The position numbers were made by a program, and so were the translations under genes. Under the pieces are notes generated by a model that was not told where the DNA came from, did no database searches, and worked only from the letters and a program-made list of their open reading frames with translations. This document shows, piece by piece, positions 24,453 to 32,654 of a stretch of 64,000 nucleotides of DNA. Position 1 is the first letter of the stretch; each line of letters opens with the position of its first letter. This stretch comes from Bacteroidota bacterium (GTDB lineage Bacteria; Bacteroidota; Bacteroidia; Sphingobacteriales; Sphingobacteriaceae), in NCBI GenBank assembly GCA_023450085.1, contig JAEXHI010000024.1, positions 1 through 64,000 of the forward strand, read 5' to 3'.

Positions 24453-25124
24453 ATGAACTTTCTTTCGCATTTTTACTTCGACAGAAATACGCCAAACGCC
24501 AACATCGTTTTAGGCACTATTTTGCCCGATCTTTTGAAAAATGCCAATAAGAGCTGGAATGTTCACCCAGAGAAACATCCAGAATTATTTGACAAAGATG
24601 GTTTAAACACTTTACTGGAAGGCTGGAAAAGACATCTGCAGGTAGATCTCTTATTCCATTCATCAGATTTTTTCAATACCAAAACGCAAGAGCTGAAACA
24701 GCTGCTCATTCCGATACTAAAGGACACTCCAGTACGCCCATCTTTCTTAGCACATATTGGAGTAGAATTACTTTTGGACCATTTACTCGTCGAACATCAA
24801 AAAATAGCGATCAACACGTTTTATGATCATTTAGAAGCTGTAGAGGAAGAGGACTTGACAAATTTCCTCAAAGAAAGCAACATTGATGATATCGAACTTT
24901 TCTTTAAGTTCTTCAACAGCTTTAAATCAAGCAGGTACCTATTGAGTTATCAAAAACTGGAAAATATTAGCTATGCGCTACAACGTATCTGTATGCGTTT
25001 ATGGGAACGTCCTTTTACCGAAAAAACCACTCAGGAACTCACCACCGTATTGGAATTTTACAAAAACCAATTGGAAGTAGATTTTATGATTATATTTGAG
25101 GAAATTGAAAATCGGTTAACATAA
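24453..25124 (+). CDS. Acyl carrier protein phosphodiesterase-like protein (AcpH/DUF479)
   Basis: This 223-residue helical protein begins MNFLSHFYFDR, followed by NIVLGTILPDLLK, the N-terminal signature of AcpH-like proteins. Conserved positions include HSSDFF and LAHIGVELLLDHLL, and a C-terminal RICMRLW. E. coli AcpH removes the phosphopantetheine arm from acyl carrier protein. Homologues in Bacteroidota are divergent and not all are tested, so the activity is inferred. The next gene starts two bases after its stop, so the two are probably cotranscribed. Confidence 0.8.
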   Translation: MNFLSHFYFDRNTPNANIVLGTILPDLLKNANKSWNVHPEKHPELFDKDGLNTLLEGWKRHLQVDLLFHSSDFFNTKTQELKQLLIPILKDTPVRPSFLAHIGVELLLDHLLVEHQKIAINTFYDHLEAVEEEDLTNFLKESNIDDIELFFKFFNSFKSSRYLLSYQKLENISYALQRICMRLWERPFTEKTTQELTTVLEFYKNQLEVDFMIIFEEIENRLT

Positions 25125-25126
25125 CC

Positions 25127-26209
25127 ATGCGCAAATATCAGCTACTCATCATTTTAGCTTTTCTTACGGTTTCCGCCAACGCTCAAAGGAAATACAGCAA
25201 TGAATTTTTGAACATTGGCGTAGGCTCTACAGCTTTTGGTTTATCTGGCTCAGTAGTAGCTAGTGTAAATGATGTTACCGCTGGATATTGGAATCCTGCA
25301 GGTCTTGCCCGTATGGAAACACCACGCCAAGTAAGCTTTATGCACTCGGAATATTTTGCTGGAATTGCCAAATACGACTACGGTTCTTTTGCAACCTCAG
25401 TGCAAGATAACACCGCAGTAATTGGTGCTTCAATTTTACGTTTCGGGGTGGATGACATTCCTGACACCTCTGAACTCATCGATGCCGACGGCAACATCAA
25501 CTATGATAGGGTAAAGAAATTTTCAGCTGCCGATTACGCTTTTATCTTTTCTTATGCCAGAAAAAAAGGCAAAAAAGGTATCGGTAACGAAGATGGGCTA
25601 AGCTACGGTGCCAATGTAAAAGTGATCCACCGTTTGGTAGGTGAATATGGTAAATCATGGGGTTTTGGATTAGATGCTGGGGTACAGTACAAAAAAGGGA
25701 AATGGATTTTCGCGGCAGTGGGAAAAGACATTACTTCTACCTTCAATTCATGGAGCTATAATGCCGATAAGCTTTCTACGGTATACGCGACCACAGGAAA
25801 TGACATTCCTAAAAGTTCAACTGAAACCACTAATCCTCGTATCGTATTAGGCGTTGCTTATACTACTCCGCTAAGTCAAAAATTCAATATCATGGCCGAA
25901 ACCAATGTGAATTTAACTACCGATGGCAAAAGGAATGTTTTGATGAGCGCTGATCCCGTAAGTGCTGACCCAACCATTGGTCTTTCCGTTGATTTCAAGA
26001 AAACCATCTTCCTCCGCGGTGGATTAGGCAACATTCAAAAATCAACCGATTTTACTGGAAAACAAATCTATACTTACCAACCTAATATGGGTGTAGGTAT
26101 CAAAATCAAGAACTTTTCTTTGGATTACGCACTAACCAATGTAGGCAACAGCTCTGATGCACTTTATAGCAATGTATTTTCTATTAGGTTAGATTTCGAG
26201 AAAAAATAA
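25127..26209 (+). CDS. PorV/PorQ-family outer-membrane beta-barrel protein
   Basis: This 360-residue protein has a signal peptide (1-19, ending ANAQ), then the hallmark GVGSTAFGLSGSVVASVNDVTAGYWNPAGLA, shared by PorV, PorQ and UPF0164 proteins. A series of amphipathic strands ends NVFSIRLDFEKK. PorV and PorQ belong to the type IX secretion apparatus, but other members have unrelated or unknown roles and no other secretion gene is nearby. It follows the AcpH-like gene by two bases. The family is secure; a secretion function is only possible. Confidence 0.85.
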   Translation: MRKYQLLIILAFLTVSANAQRKYSNEFLNIGVGSTAFGLSGSVVASVNDVTAGYWNPAGLARMETPRQVSFMHSEYFAGIAKYDYGSFATSVQDNTAVIGASILRFGVDDIPDTSELIDADGNINYDRVKKFSAADYAFIFSYARKKGKKGIGNEDGLSYGANVKVIHRLVGEYGKSWGFGLDAGVQYKKGKWIFAAVGKDITSTFNSWSYNADKLSTVYATTGNDIPKSSTETTNPRIVLGVAYTTPLSQKFNIMAETNVNLTTDGKRNVLMSADPVSADPTIGLSVDFKKTIFLRGGLGNIQKSTDFTGKQIYTYQPNMGVGIKIKNFSLDYALTNVGNSSDALYSNVFSIRLDFEKK

Positions 26210-26231
26210 TTCCATTTTATTCTCCTTCTAA

Positions 26232-26362
26232 ACACCTTTGCGTTCTTTGCGACTTCTTCATTCCGTATATACGGGATTGCGGTTTAATGATCAACCTAAA
26301 ATGACAAAAGATAAATCATAAACATCAACGCAAAGAAAACGAAGAGCTTCGCAAAGAATACA
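26232..26362. repeat. Degenerate inverted repeat in the spacer after the PorV-like gene
   Basis: CCTTTGCGTTCTTTGCGACTT on the left is mirrored by AACGCAAAGAAAACG and CGCAAAGAA on the right of a 60-base middle part that contains CCGTATATACGG. The 257-base spacer otherwise shows nothing. Confidence 0.4.
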
Positions 26363-26466
26363 AAATGCTAACGAACTAAGATCCCCCCTATCTAAAAATA
26401 AAACAACTTTCTAATGACAACCGAATTACCCTTCTCTTATAAATTTGCCTTAAACCTTTAATCATT

Positions 26467-27480
26467 ATGAAAGCAATAGGATTTAAAACTTCCCTCCCTA
26501 TATCAGATCCCAATAGTTTTGTTGAATTTGAAATCGAAAAACCCAGCCCAAAAGGAAACGAATTACTTGTTAAAATTAAGGCCATTGCTGTTAACCCTGT
26601 AGATTTTAAAATCAGACAAAATTCTGCAAAAGACACCATACTAGAACAGCCCAAAATTATTGGCTGGGATGCTACCGGAGTAGCAGAAGCAGTAGGAAAA
26701 AATGTTACGCTATTTAAGATTGGTGATGAAGTATATTATGCTGGCGATATTACCAAACAAGGTTGTAATGCCGAATTTCAAGTAGTTGATGAAAGAATTG
26801 TAGGCAAAAAGCCTAAAAGTTTAAGTGATGAAGCAGCCGCGGCAGTTCCACTTACAGCACTTACCGCTTGGGAGATTTTATTCGATAGAATTCGTATTAG
26901 TGCCGAAAAAGACAAAGGTAAAACCTTGCTTATTATTGGTGGTGCAGGTGGTGTAGGCTCCATTGCCATACAATTAGCCAAAAAAATTGCCAACCTTAAA
27001 GTCATTGCAACGGCATCAAGGCCAGAAACTATTGAATGGTGTAAAAAAATGGGTGCTGATGTAGTCGTTAACCACAAAAATCTTTTAGAAGAAGTTAGAG
27101 CCACAGGGTTTCAGTTTGTAGATTTCATTGTAGATTTTGTAGACACCAATAGCTATTGGGACGTGATGGCAGAGCTTATTAAGCCACAAGGACATATTGC
27201 TTCCATTACAGGTAGCGCCACCCCAATAGCGCTTAATAAACTAAAAACAAAAAGTGCTAGCTTTTCTTGGGAGTTCATGTACACCAGATCAACTTTCCAA
27301 ACAGAAGACATGATTGAACAACACCACATTTTAAATAAAGTTGCTGACTTATTCGATGAAGGTATTCTTTTAAATACGCTTACACAAACTCTACACGGAC
27401 TTTCCGCAGAAAGTTTAAAGCAAGCACATCAACAATTAGAATCTGGAACGACCATTGGAAAATTAGCCATTAAGTTTTAA
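26467..27480 (+). CDS. Zinc-type alcohol dehydrogenase-like (MDR) oxidoreductase, quinone-reductase type
   Basis: This 337-residue medium-chain dehydrogenase/reductase resembles the TIGR02817-type 'zinc-binding alcohol dehydrogenase family' proteins. The N-terminal GroES-like part has VKIKAIAVNPVDFKIRQ and GWDATGVAEAVGKNV. The Rossmann NADPH site shows LLIIGGAGGVGSIAIQLAK, and the C-terminus has HQQLESGTTIGKLAIKF. Cysteine zinc ligands are absent, so it should use NADPH to reduce quinones or enones without structural zinc. The next gene starts three bases after the stop. Confidence 0.88.
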   Translation: MKAIGFKTSLPISDPNSFVEFEIEKPSPKGNELLVKIKAIAVNPVDFKIRQNSAKDTILEQPKIIGWDATGVAEAVGKNVTLFKIGDEVYYAGDITKQGCNAEFQVVDERIVGKKPKSLSDEAAAAVPLTALTAWEILFDRIRISAEKDKGKTLLIIGGAGGVGSIAIQLAKKIANLKVIATASRPETIEWCKKMGADVVVNHKNLLEEVRATGFQFVDFIVDFVDTNSYWDVMAELIKPQGHIASITGSATPIALNKLKTKSASFSWEFMYTRSTFQTEDMIEQHHILNKVADLFDEGILLNTLTQTLHGLSAESLKQAHQQLESGTTIGKLAIKF

Positions 27481-27483
27481 ACG

Positions 27484-27828
27484 ATGATCAATTACAACCA
27501 AAAAACCTTTAGGCCGATCAGCAATACAGAAAATGGGGAAACTTCTAATGAAACCATTTTCGTTTATACCCAAATTGGCAACATTATTACCTCAACTTAT
27601 AGCGGTGGTAAAATTATCAGTGGGCATTTAATTGGCTTGGTTAATGAACAGGGTAATATTAATATGCGCTATCATCAAGTTAACAATAAAGGCGAATTGA
27701 TGACAGGCCAATGCCAATCAACGCCGGAGATATTACCTGACGGAAGAATTAGATTACACGAGACATGGGAATGGACCTCGGGCGACTACTCCAAAGGACA
27801 ATCAATAATTGAAGAAACAGTAGCCTAG
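27484..27828 (+). CDS. Small conserved protein, 114 residues, function unknown
   Basis: This short beta-rich protein (FRPISNTENGETSNETIFVYTQ, ITSTYSGGKIISGHLIGLV, GQCQSTPEILPDGRIRLHETWEW) looks like a small lipocalin-like half barrel. Related proteins in Bacteroidota are often labelled 'n-acetylglutamate synthase', a label with no visible support in the sequence. It follows the oxidoreductase gene by three bases and so is probably coexpressed with it. It has no signal peptide. Confidence 0.75.
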   Translation: MINYNQKTFRPISNTENGETSNETIFVYTQIGNIITSTYSGGKIISGHLIGLVNEQGNINMRYHQVNNKGELMTGQCQSTPEILPDGRIRLHETWEWTSGDYSKGQSIIEETVA

Positions 27829-27838
27829 AAAACCTCGC

Positions 27839-28222
27839 TTAAAGTGCTGAACACTTAGGACATAAGCCCGAAAGTGTAAAATTCACTTCCTTAACTTGAT
27901 ATTTGTTGGGCAATTTGAACGAAGGCACTACATCTTCCAAACAAGTAACAGATTTACATTTTTCACAGCTAAAATGCAAGTGATTATGATGATGCTGGGT
28001 TTCGCAATCGTGACACTCAGCATATTTTATTACCCCATCTACATTCACAATTCTGTGAATTGACCCCTCATCTACTAGACGGTCCAATACTCTGTAAATG
28101 GTTACGCGGTCACATAAATCGTTTAATTCGTGCTGAATTTCAGCATGCGATAAAGCCACCTCAGAATTACTGATGAGCTTTTTGATTTCTGTTTTCGCTA
28201 TGGTATTCCTTGTAATCTTCAT
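27839..28222 (-). CDS. Fur-family metalloregulator
   Basis: This 127-residue protein is a short Fur-type repressor. It has a winged helix (LSHAEIQHELNDLCDRVTIYRVLDRLVDEGSIHRI), a histidine-rich metal site (CHDCETQHHHNHLHF), the structural zinc cysteines CEKC and, at the C-terminus, CPKC. The N-terminus is shorter than in canonical Fur. Which metal it senses cannot be read: Zur-like and PerR-like roles are possible. A TATATTTG -7 motif lies 18 bases upstream of the ATG. It ends 10 bases from the convergent small gene. Confidence 0.9.
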   Translation of the reverse strand: MKITRNTIAKTEIKKLISNSEVALSHAEIQHELNDLCDRVTIYRVLDRLVDEGSIHRIVNVDGVIKYAECHDCETQHHHNHLHFSCEKCKSVTCLEDVVPSFKLPNKYQVKEVNFTLSGLCPKCSAL

Positions 28223-28239
28223 TCTATAAAAAGCTGATA

Positions 28240-28247
28240 CAAATATA
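28240..28247 (-). promoter_or_regulatory. Bacteroidota-type -7 element upstream of the Fur-family gene
   Basis: The minus strand reads TATATTTG, an exact TAnnTTTG match, 17 bases upstream of the ATG. An imperfect inverted repeat (TTGGCCATCAA with TGATTGACCAA, 28255-28281) overlaps the region where the polymerase would bind and could be an autoregulatory site or the tail of the upstream gene. Confidence 0.35.
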
Positions 28248-28302
28248 CGAAATATTGGCCATCAACTTATTGATTGACCAATCTAACACCCCAGCCGAAA
28301 TT

Positions 28303-29265
28303 TTAGAATAAGTTCTTAATGATTTGCTCTGTAGTTAAGCCTTCTGCTTCCGCTCTATAATTACGCACAATTCTATGGCGCAAAATAGCTTCCGCTACAG
28401 CTTGTACATCTTCAATATCAGGAGCATATTTTCCAGAGATCGCGGCATGACATTTAGCCCCCAGCACCAAGAACTGCGAAGCTCGTGGTCCAGCACCCCA
28501 AGAAATAAAGTTATTGATTTCATTAGTAGCGAATTCGCTATTAGGACGGGTTTTAGCAACAAGCTTAACCGCGTATTCTAATACATTATCCGTTACTGGG
28601 ATATTTCTAATCAACTTTTGGAAATATTGAATTTCGCTAGCATTGATGATCTTTTGCAAATCAACAGTTTGATTACTTGTTGTATTTTTCACAATCGTCA
28701 GCTCATCAGCAAATGAAGGGTAATCTAACGAAATATTGAACATAAAACGGTCTAACTGCGCTTCTGGCAATGGATAAGTACCTTCTTGTTCAATTGGGTT
28801 TTGAGTAGCCAATACAAAAAATGGCTGAGGCAAACGATGGGTGACACCCGCAGCGGTTACTGCCTTTTCCTGCATCGCTTCTAGCAATGCAGCCTGCGTT
28901 TTAGGCGGCGTACGGTTGATCTCATCCGCCAAAATAATATTGGAGAAAATTGGCCCTTTAATAAATTTAAAGTGTCTATCCTCTCCCAAAATCTCTGCCC
29001 CGATAATATCGCTAGGCATCAAATCTGGAGTAAACTGAATTCGATTAAAATCAAGGTCTAACACATTTGCCACGGTTTGCACCAAAAGAGTTTTGGCTAA
29101 TCCTGGCACACCTACTAACAAACAATGCCCATTGCTAAAAATAGCAATGAGCACTGATTTTACAATTTCGTCTTGTCCAATGACAACTTTACTGATTTCG
29201 GCTTGTATATTTTTGAACGATTGATGCAGGGCATCAACAGCTTCTACCTCGTTTTTAAACTGCAT
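28303..29265 (-). CDS. MoxR-family AAA+ ATPase
   Basis: This 320-residue ATPase has Walker A GVPGLAKT, Walker B ILADEINR with PPKTQAALLEAMQE, sensor 1 ATQNPIEQEGTYPLPEAQLDRF and the arginine-finger region RHRIV near the C-terminus, followed by a lid domain. MoxR proteins act as chaperone-like regulators, commonly with DUF58 and von Willebrand domain partners. None of those is adjacent here. The upstream neighbour (three-base gap) is a SurA-like isomerase, so they are cotranscribed. Confidence 0.93.
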   Translation of the reverse strand: MQFKNEVEAVDALHQSFKNIQAEISKVVIGQDEIVKSVLIAIFSNGHCLLVGVPGLAKTLLVQTVANVLDLDFNRIQFTPDLMPSDIIGAEILGEDRHFKFIKGPIFSNIILADEINRTPPKTQAALLEAMQEKAVTAAGVTHRLPQPFFVLATQNPIEQEGTYPLPEAQLDRFMFNISLDYPSFADELTIVKNTTSNQTVDLQKIINASEIQYFQKLIRNIPVTDNVLEYAVKLVAKTRPNSEFATNEINNFISWGAGPRASQFLVLGAKCHAAISGKYAPDIEDVQAVAEAILRHRIVRNYRAEAEGLTTEQIIKNLF

Positions 29266-29268
29266 TGG

Positions 29269-30642
29269 CTATTTACTGTCTTTATCTTTCTTTAACCACA
29301 TTTTTAGTTCGTCACAAGTGGCAAACTCATCATCAACTTTAATGTAGGTAGTTTCTCTTCTTTTTTCAAACCACTCACTAATTTTCTTACTCTTCTTCTC
29401 CCCTTCGGCCTGTTCCTTAAATTTAGGATAATCTTGTTCTAAACTGGCTTTATGCGGTGGTATTTTAGATTTAAGGAAGAAAATTTTATATCCTTCTTTA
29501 CCACTTTGTGGATCACTAAATTTCACTGGTCGTGAGATTTCCCCCACTTTCATCGTATCAATGACAACGAAAACTGAAGGATCTAGTTTCTCAACAGGAA
29601 CAAAAGTGGTTCTAGCCGTTTGATTATCTGCATAAAGCATCATACCACCATTATATTGAGTTTCTTTATTATCTGAATAAAGAGATGCTGCTGTTGCAAA
29701 TGGCAATTTTTTACCGATAATATCCTGATAGATACTATCAGCTTTCAATTTAGTACGGTCTAAACTTTGCGGTGTATTCTGTGGACGGATCAAAATATGT
29801 CTCACATGCGCTTGCTCTCCCCTACGTTCGATTACTTGTACAATATGATAACCATATTCCGTTTCAAAAACAGGGGACATTTCTCCTGCTTTTAACTTAA
29901 ATGCCCAAGCGGTAAATTCCTTTACCATGGTTTGTCTGTCAATAAAACCATAATCGCCACCTTCTGATGCCGAACCAGGATCTTCTGAATAGGATTTGGC
30001 TAGGAAACCAAAATCCTCACCACTTTTAACACGTAAACGAAGCGCTTCTAACTTATCATAATATTTCTGTTTTTCAGCTTTGCTTAATTTAGGTTGTAGC
30101 ACGATTTCACCTACTTCTACCTCCGCACCAATATCCGGCAAACTATCTTTAGGATAACTTTCGAAATATTTTTTTACTTCTAATGGGGTCACTGAAGTGT
30201 TTTCGGTAATTTTTGCTTGCATTTTTTGAGCAATCAGACCTTCTTTTACATCCGATCTCATCTCATCTTTATATTGCAATAACGACTTTTGCAAAAATTG
30301 CTCTAAACGTTCTTGTCCTCCCATACGTTGAACCTGATAACGCATTTTTCTATCCAACTCGTCATCTACTTGGCTTTCTTCCACTACAATCGAGTCAATT
30401 TCTGCCTGTTGTTTCAAAAGTTTTTGGATGAGCATTTGCTGTAAGAAATAACATTTAGCTCTTGTATCGGCAGGATTACCTTGATTTAAATAAATCGCAT
30501 ATTGTTGGTTAAGATCCGAAAGCAAGATGATATTGCTACCTACTACCGCTACCACTTTATCCAAGTTAGGATTCGTATTTTGCGCCTTAACATTCAAAAA
30601 CAAGCACATTAAAAGGCCTGCTATTGATAAAAATCTCTTCAT
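29269..30642 (-). CDS. SurA-like periplasmic peptidyl-prolyl isomerase with two parvulin domains
   Basis: This 457-residue exported protein has a signal peptide (1-20, ending VKAQ), a SurA N-terminal helical domain (about 28-165; VGSNIILLSDL and ELDRKMRYQVQRMGGQERLEQFL), a parvulin domain at about 172-280 (ARHVR-type strand, GEDFGFLAKSYSEDPGSASEGGDYGFI, VFETEYGYHIVQV) and a second at about 282-395 (VRHILIRPQ, YNGGMMLYAD). The C-terminus is a helical tail. SurA-like proteins fold outer-membrane proteins. It is coupled with the MoxR gene downstream by a three-base gap. Confidence 0.92.
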   Translation of the reverse strand: MKRFLSIAGLLMCLFLNVKAQNTNPNLDKVVAVVGSNIILLSDLNQQYAIYLNQGNPADTRAKCYFLQQMLIQKLLKQQAEIDSIVVEESQVDDELDRKMRYQVQRMGGQERLEQFLQKSLLQYKDEMRSDVKEGLIAQKMQAKITENTSVTPLEVKKYFESYPKDSLPDIGAEVEVGEIVLQPKLSKAEKQKYYDKLEALRLRVKSGEDFGFLAKSYSEDPGSASEGGDYGFIDRQTMVKEFTAWAFKLKAGEMSPVFETEYGYHIVQVIERRGEQAHVRHILIRPQNTPQSLDRTKLKADSIYQDIIGKKLPFATAASLYSDNKETQYNGGMMLYADNQTARTTFVPVEKLDPSVFVVIDTMKVGEISRPVKFSDPQSGKEGYKIFFLKSKIPPHKASLEQDYPKFKEQAEGEKKSKKISEWFEKRRETTYIKVDDEFATCDELKMWLKKDKDSK

Positions 30643-30711
30643 TAGTATGTTAAATTCTGTTGTATAATTTACAAAGTTAAAATTATTGAGCGTAGTCCGT
30701 TAACAAAGCCG

Positions 30712-31302
30712 TTATTGCTTAGTCAATTTTTTAAGCTCAGATTGGTTCACCTTAATTTTATATTTCGACCTTAAGCTGCTAATCCAATCATTTTCCAATT
30801 GTTGCTGGTAATCACCGATCACCTGTCCCCTTACTTCACTAAACTGTTTGCCTTCATATTTTTTGGCATTAGCATCGAAATAAATTTTAATCTGTTCTTC
30901 ATCATCTTGTGCTTTCGACCATATTTTTTGCTCACAAACATTGAACATCAACACCCCTTCTCTATATTCGTTCATGATGTAACCATATTCTGGCGAACTC
31001 ACAGGAATTTTATTTTGGGACTTCAACGCTTCTTCGTAGCCAGCAATTTCTTGCTTATAAGCTTCGTCTGTATCTAAACCCAATGCCCTAGCTTCGGCAA
31101 CCTTCAATTTAAAATTAACATACAACTCCAAATAAGCTGCCAAATCTTTATAATCTAGTCGACGTTCACCAGCATGATTTTTCTTGTAAACCCATAAAAA
31201 TTCTTTGCTGTTAATTGGATTTCCATTGATTGACGCCACATTTTGGGCATACAAAAGATTTCCAGCAACAGTAAAAATTAGAGCTAAACAGGCTTTTTTC
31301 AC
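30712..31302 (-). CDS. Short SurA-like exported protein without a parvulin domain
   Basis: This 196-residue protein has a signal peptide (1-19, ending LYAQ). The N-terminal segment is typical of Bacteroidota PpiC/SurA proteins (INGNPINSKEFLWVYKKN, AYLELYVNFKLKVAEARALGLDTDEAYKQEI), and a C-terminal helix is typical of the family end (LENDWISSLRSKYKIKVNQSEL). The middle parvulin domains are missing, so the protein looks like a chaperone module without isomerase activity. The start is GTG at 31302, with no in-frame ATG nearby. The gene is 69 bases upstream of the two-parvulin gene on the same strand. Confidence 0.8.
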   Translation of the reverse strand: MKKACLALIFTVAGNLLYAQNVASINGNPINSKEFLWVYKKNHAGERRLDYKDLAAYLELYVNFKLKVAEARALGLDTDEAYKQEIAGYEEALKSQNKIPVSSPEYGYIMNEYREGVLMFNVCEQKIWSKAQDDEEQIKIYFDANAKKYEGKQFSEVRGQVIGDYQQQLENDWISSLRSKYKIKVNQSELKKLTKQ

Positions 31303-31395
31303 AAAAGATGCGTTTTTAATTATTGGATAAAAGTAACAATTTAAGGTGCTATAATAAGATATTTAACTAATTTTAACAGAAATTTTTCCATAAAA

Positions 31396-31974
31396 ATGAA
31401 TAGCAGCCAACTTATTAATAACGCAGAAGCTTTACGTTTATTTTTTACCGAGGACGTTTACTTGGCTGGCGATATGACAACCATGGAAAATCAGCCCGTG
31501 GAACATACAAAAGAGGCTCCAATAGTTGAGCAAGCTATTGTTGAAGTACCCAAACTGGAAGAACCTGCACCAAGCTATGGTCAAGTTTTCGATTTCAAAT
31601 ATTTGGGCAAAAACGAGAAAAAGATTTTGATTCTTGTAAATGATGCCGAAAATCCAGTAAGTACTGAACAAGGAAGAGAATTACTGAGAAAACTGGTACT
31701 TTCTATAAACCTTAAAAATGCCGATTTTGCATTAGTCAACTATTCAGCCTATACTACTGCCAAGTTTGAGCACCTGAGTGCATTTTTCTCTTGTAAATTT
31801 CTCCTTTCGTTTGGTGTATCGCCAAATGCATTGGGCCTTGCCGAACATCAATTACACCAATTACATGTACTCCAAAACATCAATATGATTTTCACCCATA
31901 ACCTTCATGCATTAGATGCGGATATGGCATCGAAGAAAACACTTTGGGGAACATTAAAAAACTTGACTATATGA
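31396..31974 (+). CDS. Conserved unknown protein upstream of rdgB, 192 residues
   Basis: I do not recognise the family with certainty. An N-terminal helical part (1-25) is followed by a Pro/Glu-rich linker (about 30-60) and an alpha/beta domain (about 70-192: ILILVNDAENPVSTEQG, LVNYSAYTTAKFEHLSAFF, CKFLLSFGVSPNALGL, MIFTHNLHALDADMASKKTLWGTLKNL). The D-x5-K-x2-LW ending and overall plan recall the HolD (psi) subunit of bacterial clamp-loader complexes, but this is only a suggestion. It overlaps rdgB by four bases (ATGA), so the two are translationally coupled. Confidence 0.75.
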   Translation: MNSSQLINNAEALRLFFTEDVYLAGDMTTMENQPVEHTKEAPIVEQAIVEVPKLEEPAPSYGQVFDFKYLGKNEKKILILVNDAENPVSTEQGRELLRKLVLSINLKNADFALVNYSAYTTAKFEHLSAFFSCKFLLSFGVSPNALGLAEHQLHQLHVLQNINMIFTHNLHALDADMASKKTLWGTLKNLTI

Positions 31975-32552
31975 CCAAAAAATTGGTTTTTGCGACCAAC
32001 AACACTCATAAAACCGAAGAAGTTGCCAATATCCTAGCTCCTGAATACCAGGTACTGAATTTGAAAGACATCAATTGCTTGGTAGACATCCCAGAAACAG
32101 GAGATACTTTTGCTGAAAATGCTACTTTGAAAAGCACCTACGTGTTCCAAAACTATCAATTAGATTGCTTTGCAGACGACAGTGGACTAGAAGTAGAGGC
32201 TTTAAATAATGAGCCTGGTATTTTCTCTGCAAGATATAGCGGCGTAAAAGATGATGCAACCAATTTACAGCTATTATTGAAAAACCTAGAAGGTGAAAGC
32301 AATCGAAAAGCTAGGTTTAAAACGGTCATCTCCCTACTTAAAAATGGAGAAAACCATTTATTTGAAGGTGTGATTGAAGGCACTATCAGAACCGAGCCCA
32401 CAGGCTCCAAAGGTTTTGGCTACGACCCTATTTTCCAGCCAGATGGTTATGATATTACTTTTGCAGAAATGGACATGTCTGAAAAGAACAAAATAAGCCA
32501 TAGGGCTTTGGCCATGCAACAGCTGATAGATTTTCTAAAAGAAGACAGCTAG
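31971..32552 (+). CDS. rdgB: Non-canonical purine NTP pyrophosphatase (RdgB/HAM1 family)
   Basis: The enzyme removes dITP and XTP from the nucleotide pool to prevent their incorporation into DNA. The 193-residue protein has the family motifs VFATNNTHKTEEV (substrate loop), PETGDTFAENATLKS, FADDSGLEVEALNNEPGIFSARYSG and GSKGFGYDPIFQP, plus the C-terminal SHRALAM. It starts at ATG 31971, overlapping the upstream unknown gene by four bases, which removes nine leader residues that a longer TTG frame would add. A 17-bp palindrome lies 51 bases after the stop. Confidence 0.95.
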   Translation: MTKKLVFATNNTHKTEEVANILAPEYQVLNLKDINCLVDIPETGDTFAENATLKSTYVFQNYQLDCFADDSGLEVEALNNEPGIFSARYSGVKDDATNLQLLLKNLEGESNRKARFKTVISLLKNGENHLFEGVIEGTIRTEPTGSKGFGYDPIFQPDGYDITFAEMDMSEKNKISHRALAMQQLIDFLKEDS

Positions 32553-32603
32553 GTTTCTTGGTTTTACTCACCCTTTATTGTATTGACGGGAAAGTTGAAT
32601 TTT

Positions 32604-32640
32604 ATAGACTTACGAAGTTTTGAAAACTTCGTAAGTCTAT
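32604..32640 (+). repeat. Palindromic repeat, ATAGACTTACGAAGTTT arms
   Basis: Two perfect 17-base arms (32604-32620 and 32624-32640) flank a TGA. The same 15-base core arm occurs in inverted pair at 55055-55087. It lies 51 bases after the rdgB stop and just before the convergent serine-hydrolase stop at 32655, so it may work as a terminator for either strand. No long run of T follows. Confidence 0.85.
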
Positions 32641-32654
32641 CTGCTACGGAGAGA

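Noticed and set aside
25127..26209. Type IX secretion locus
   Set aside because: Only a PorV-type protein is present; no Por/Gld/Spr gene or C-terminal secretion domain is visible nearby.
27484..27828. N-acetylglutamate synthase
   Set aside because: No acetyltransferase motif is visible in this 114-residue beta-rich protein.
30712..31302. Frameshifted or truncated SurA pseudogene
   Set aside because: The frame is open with a signal peptide and a family-like C-terminus, so it appears to be a shortened but intact gene.
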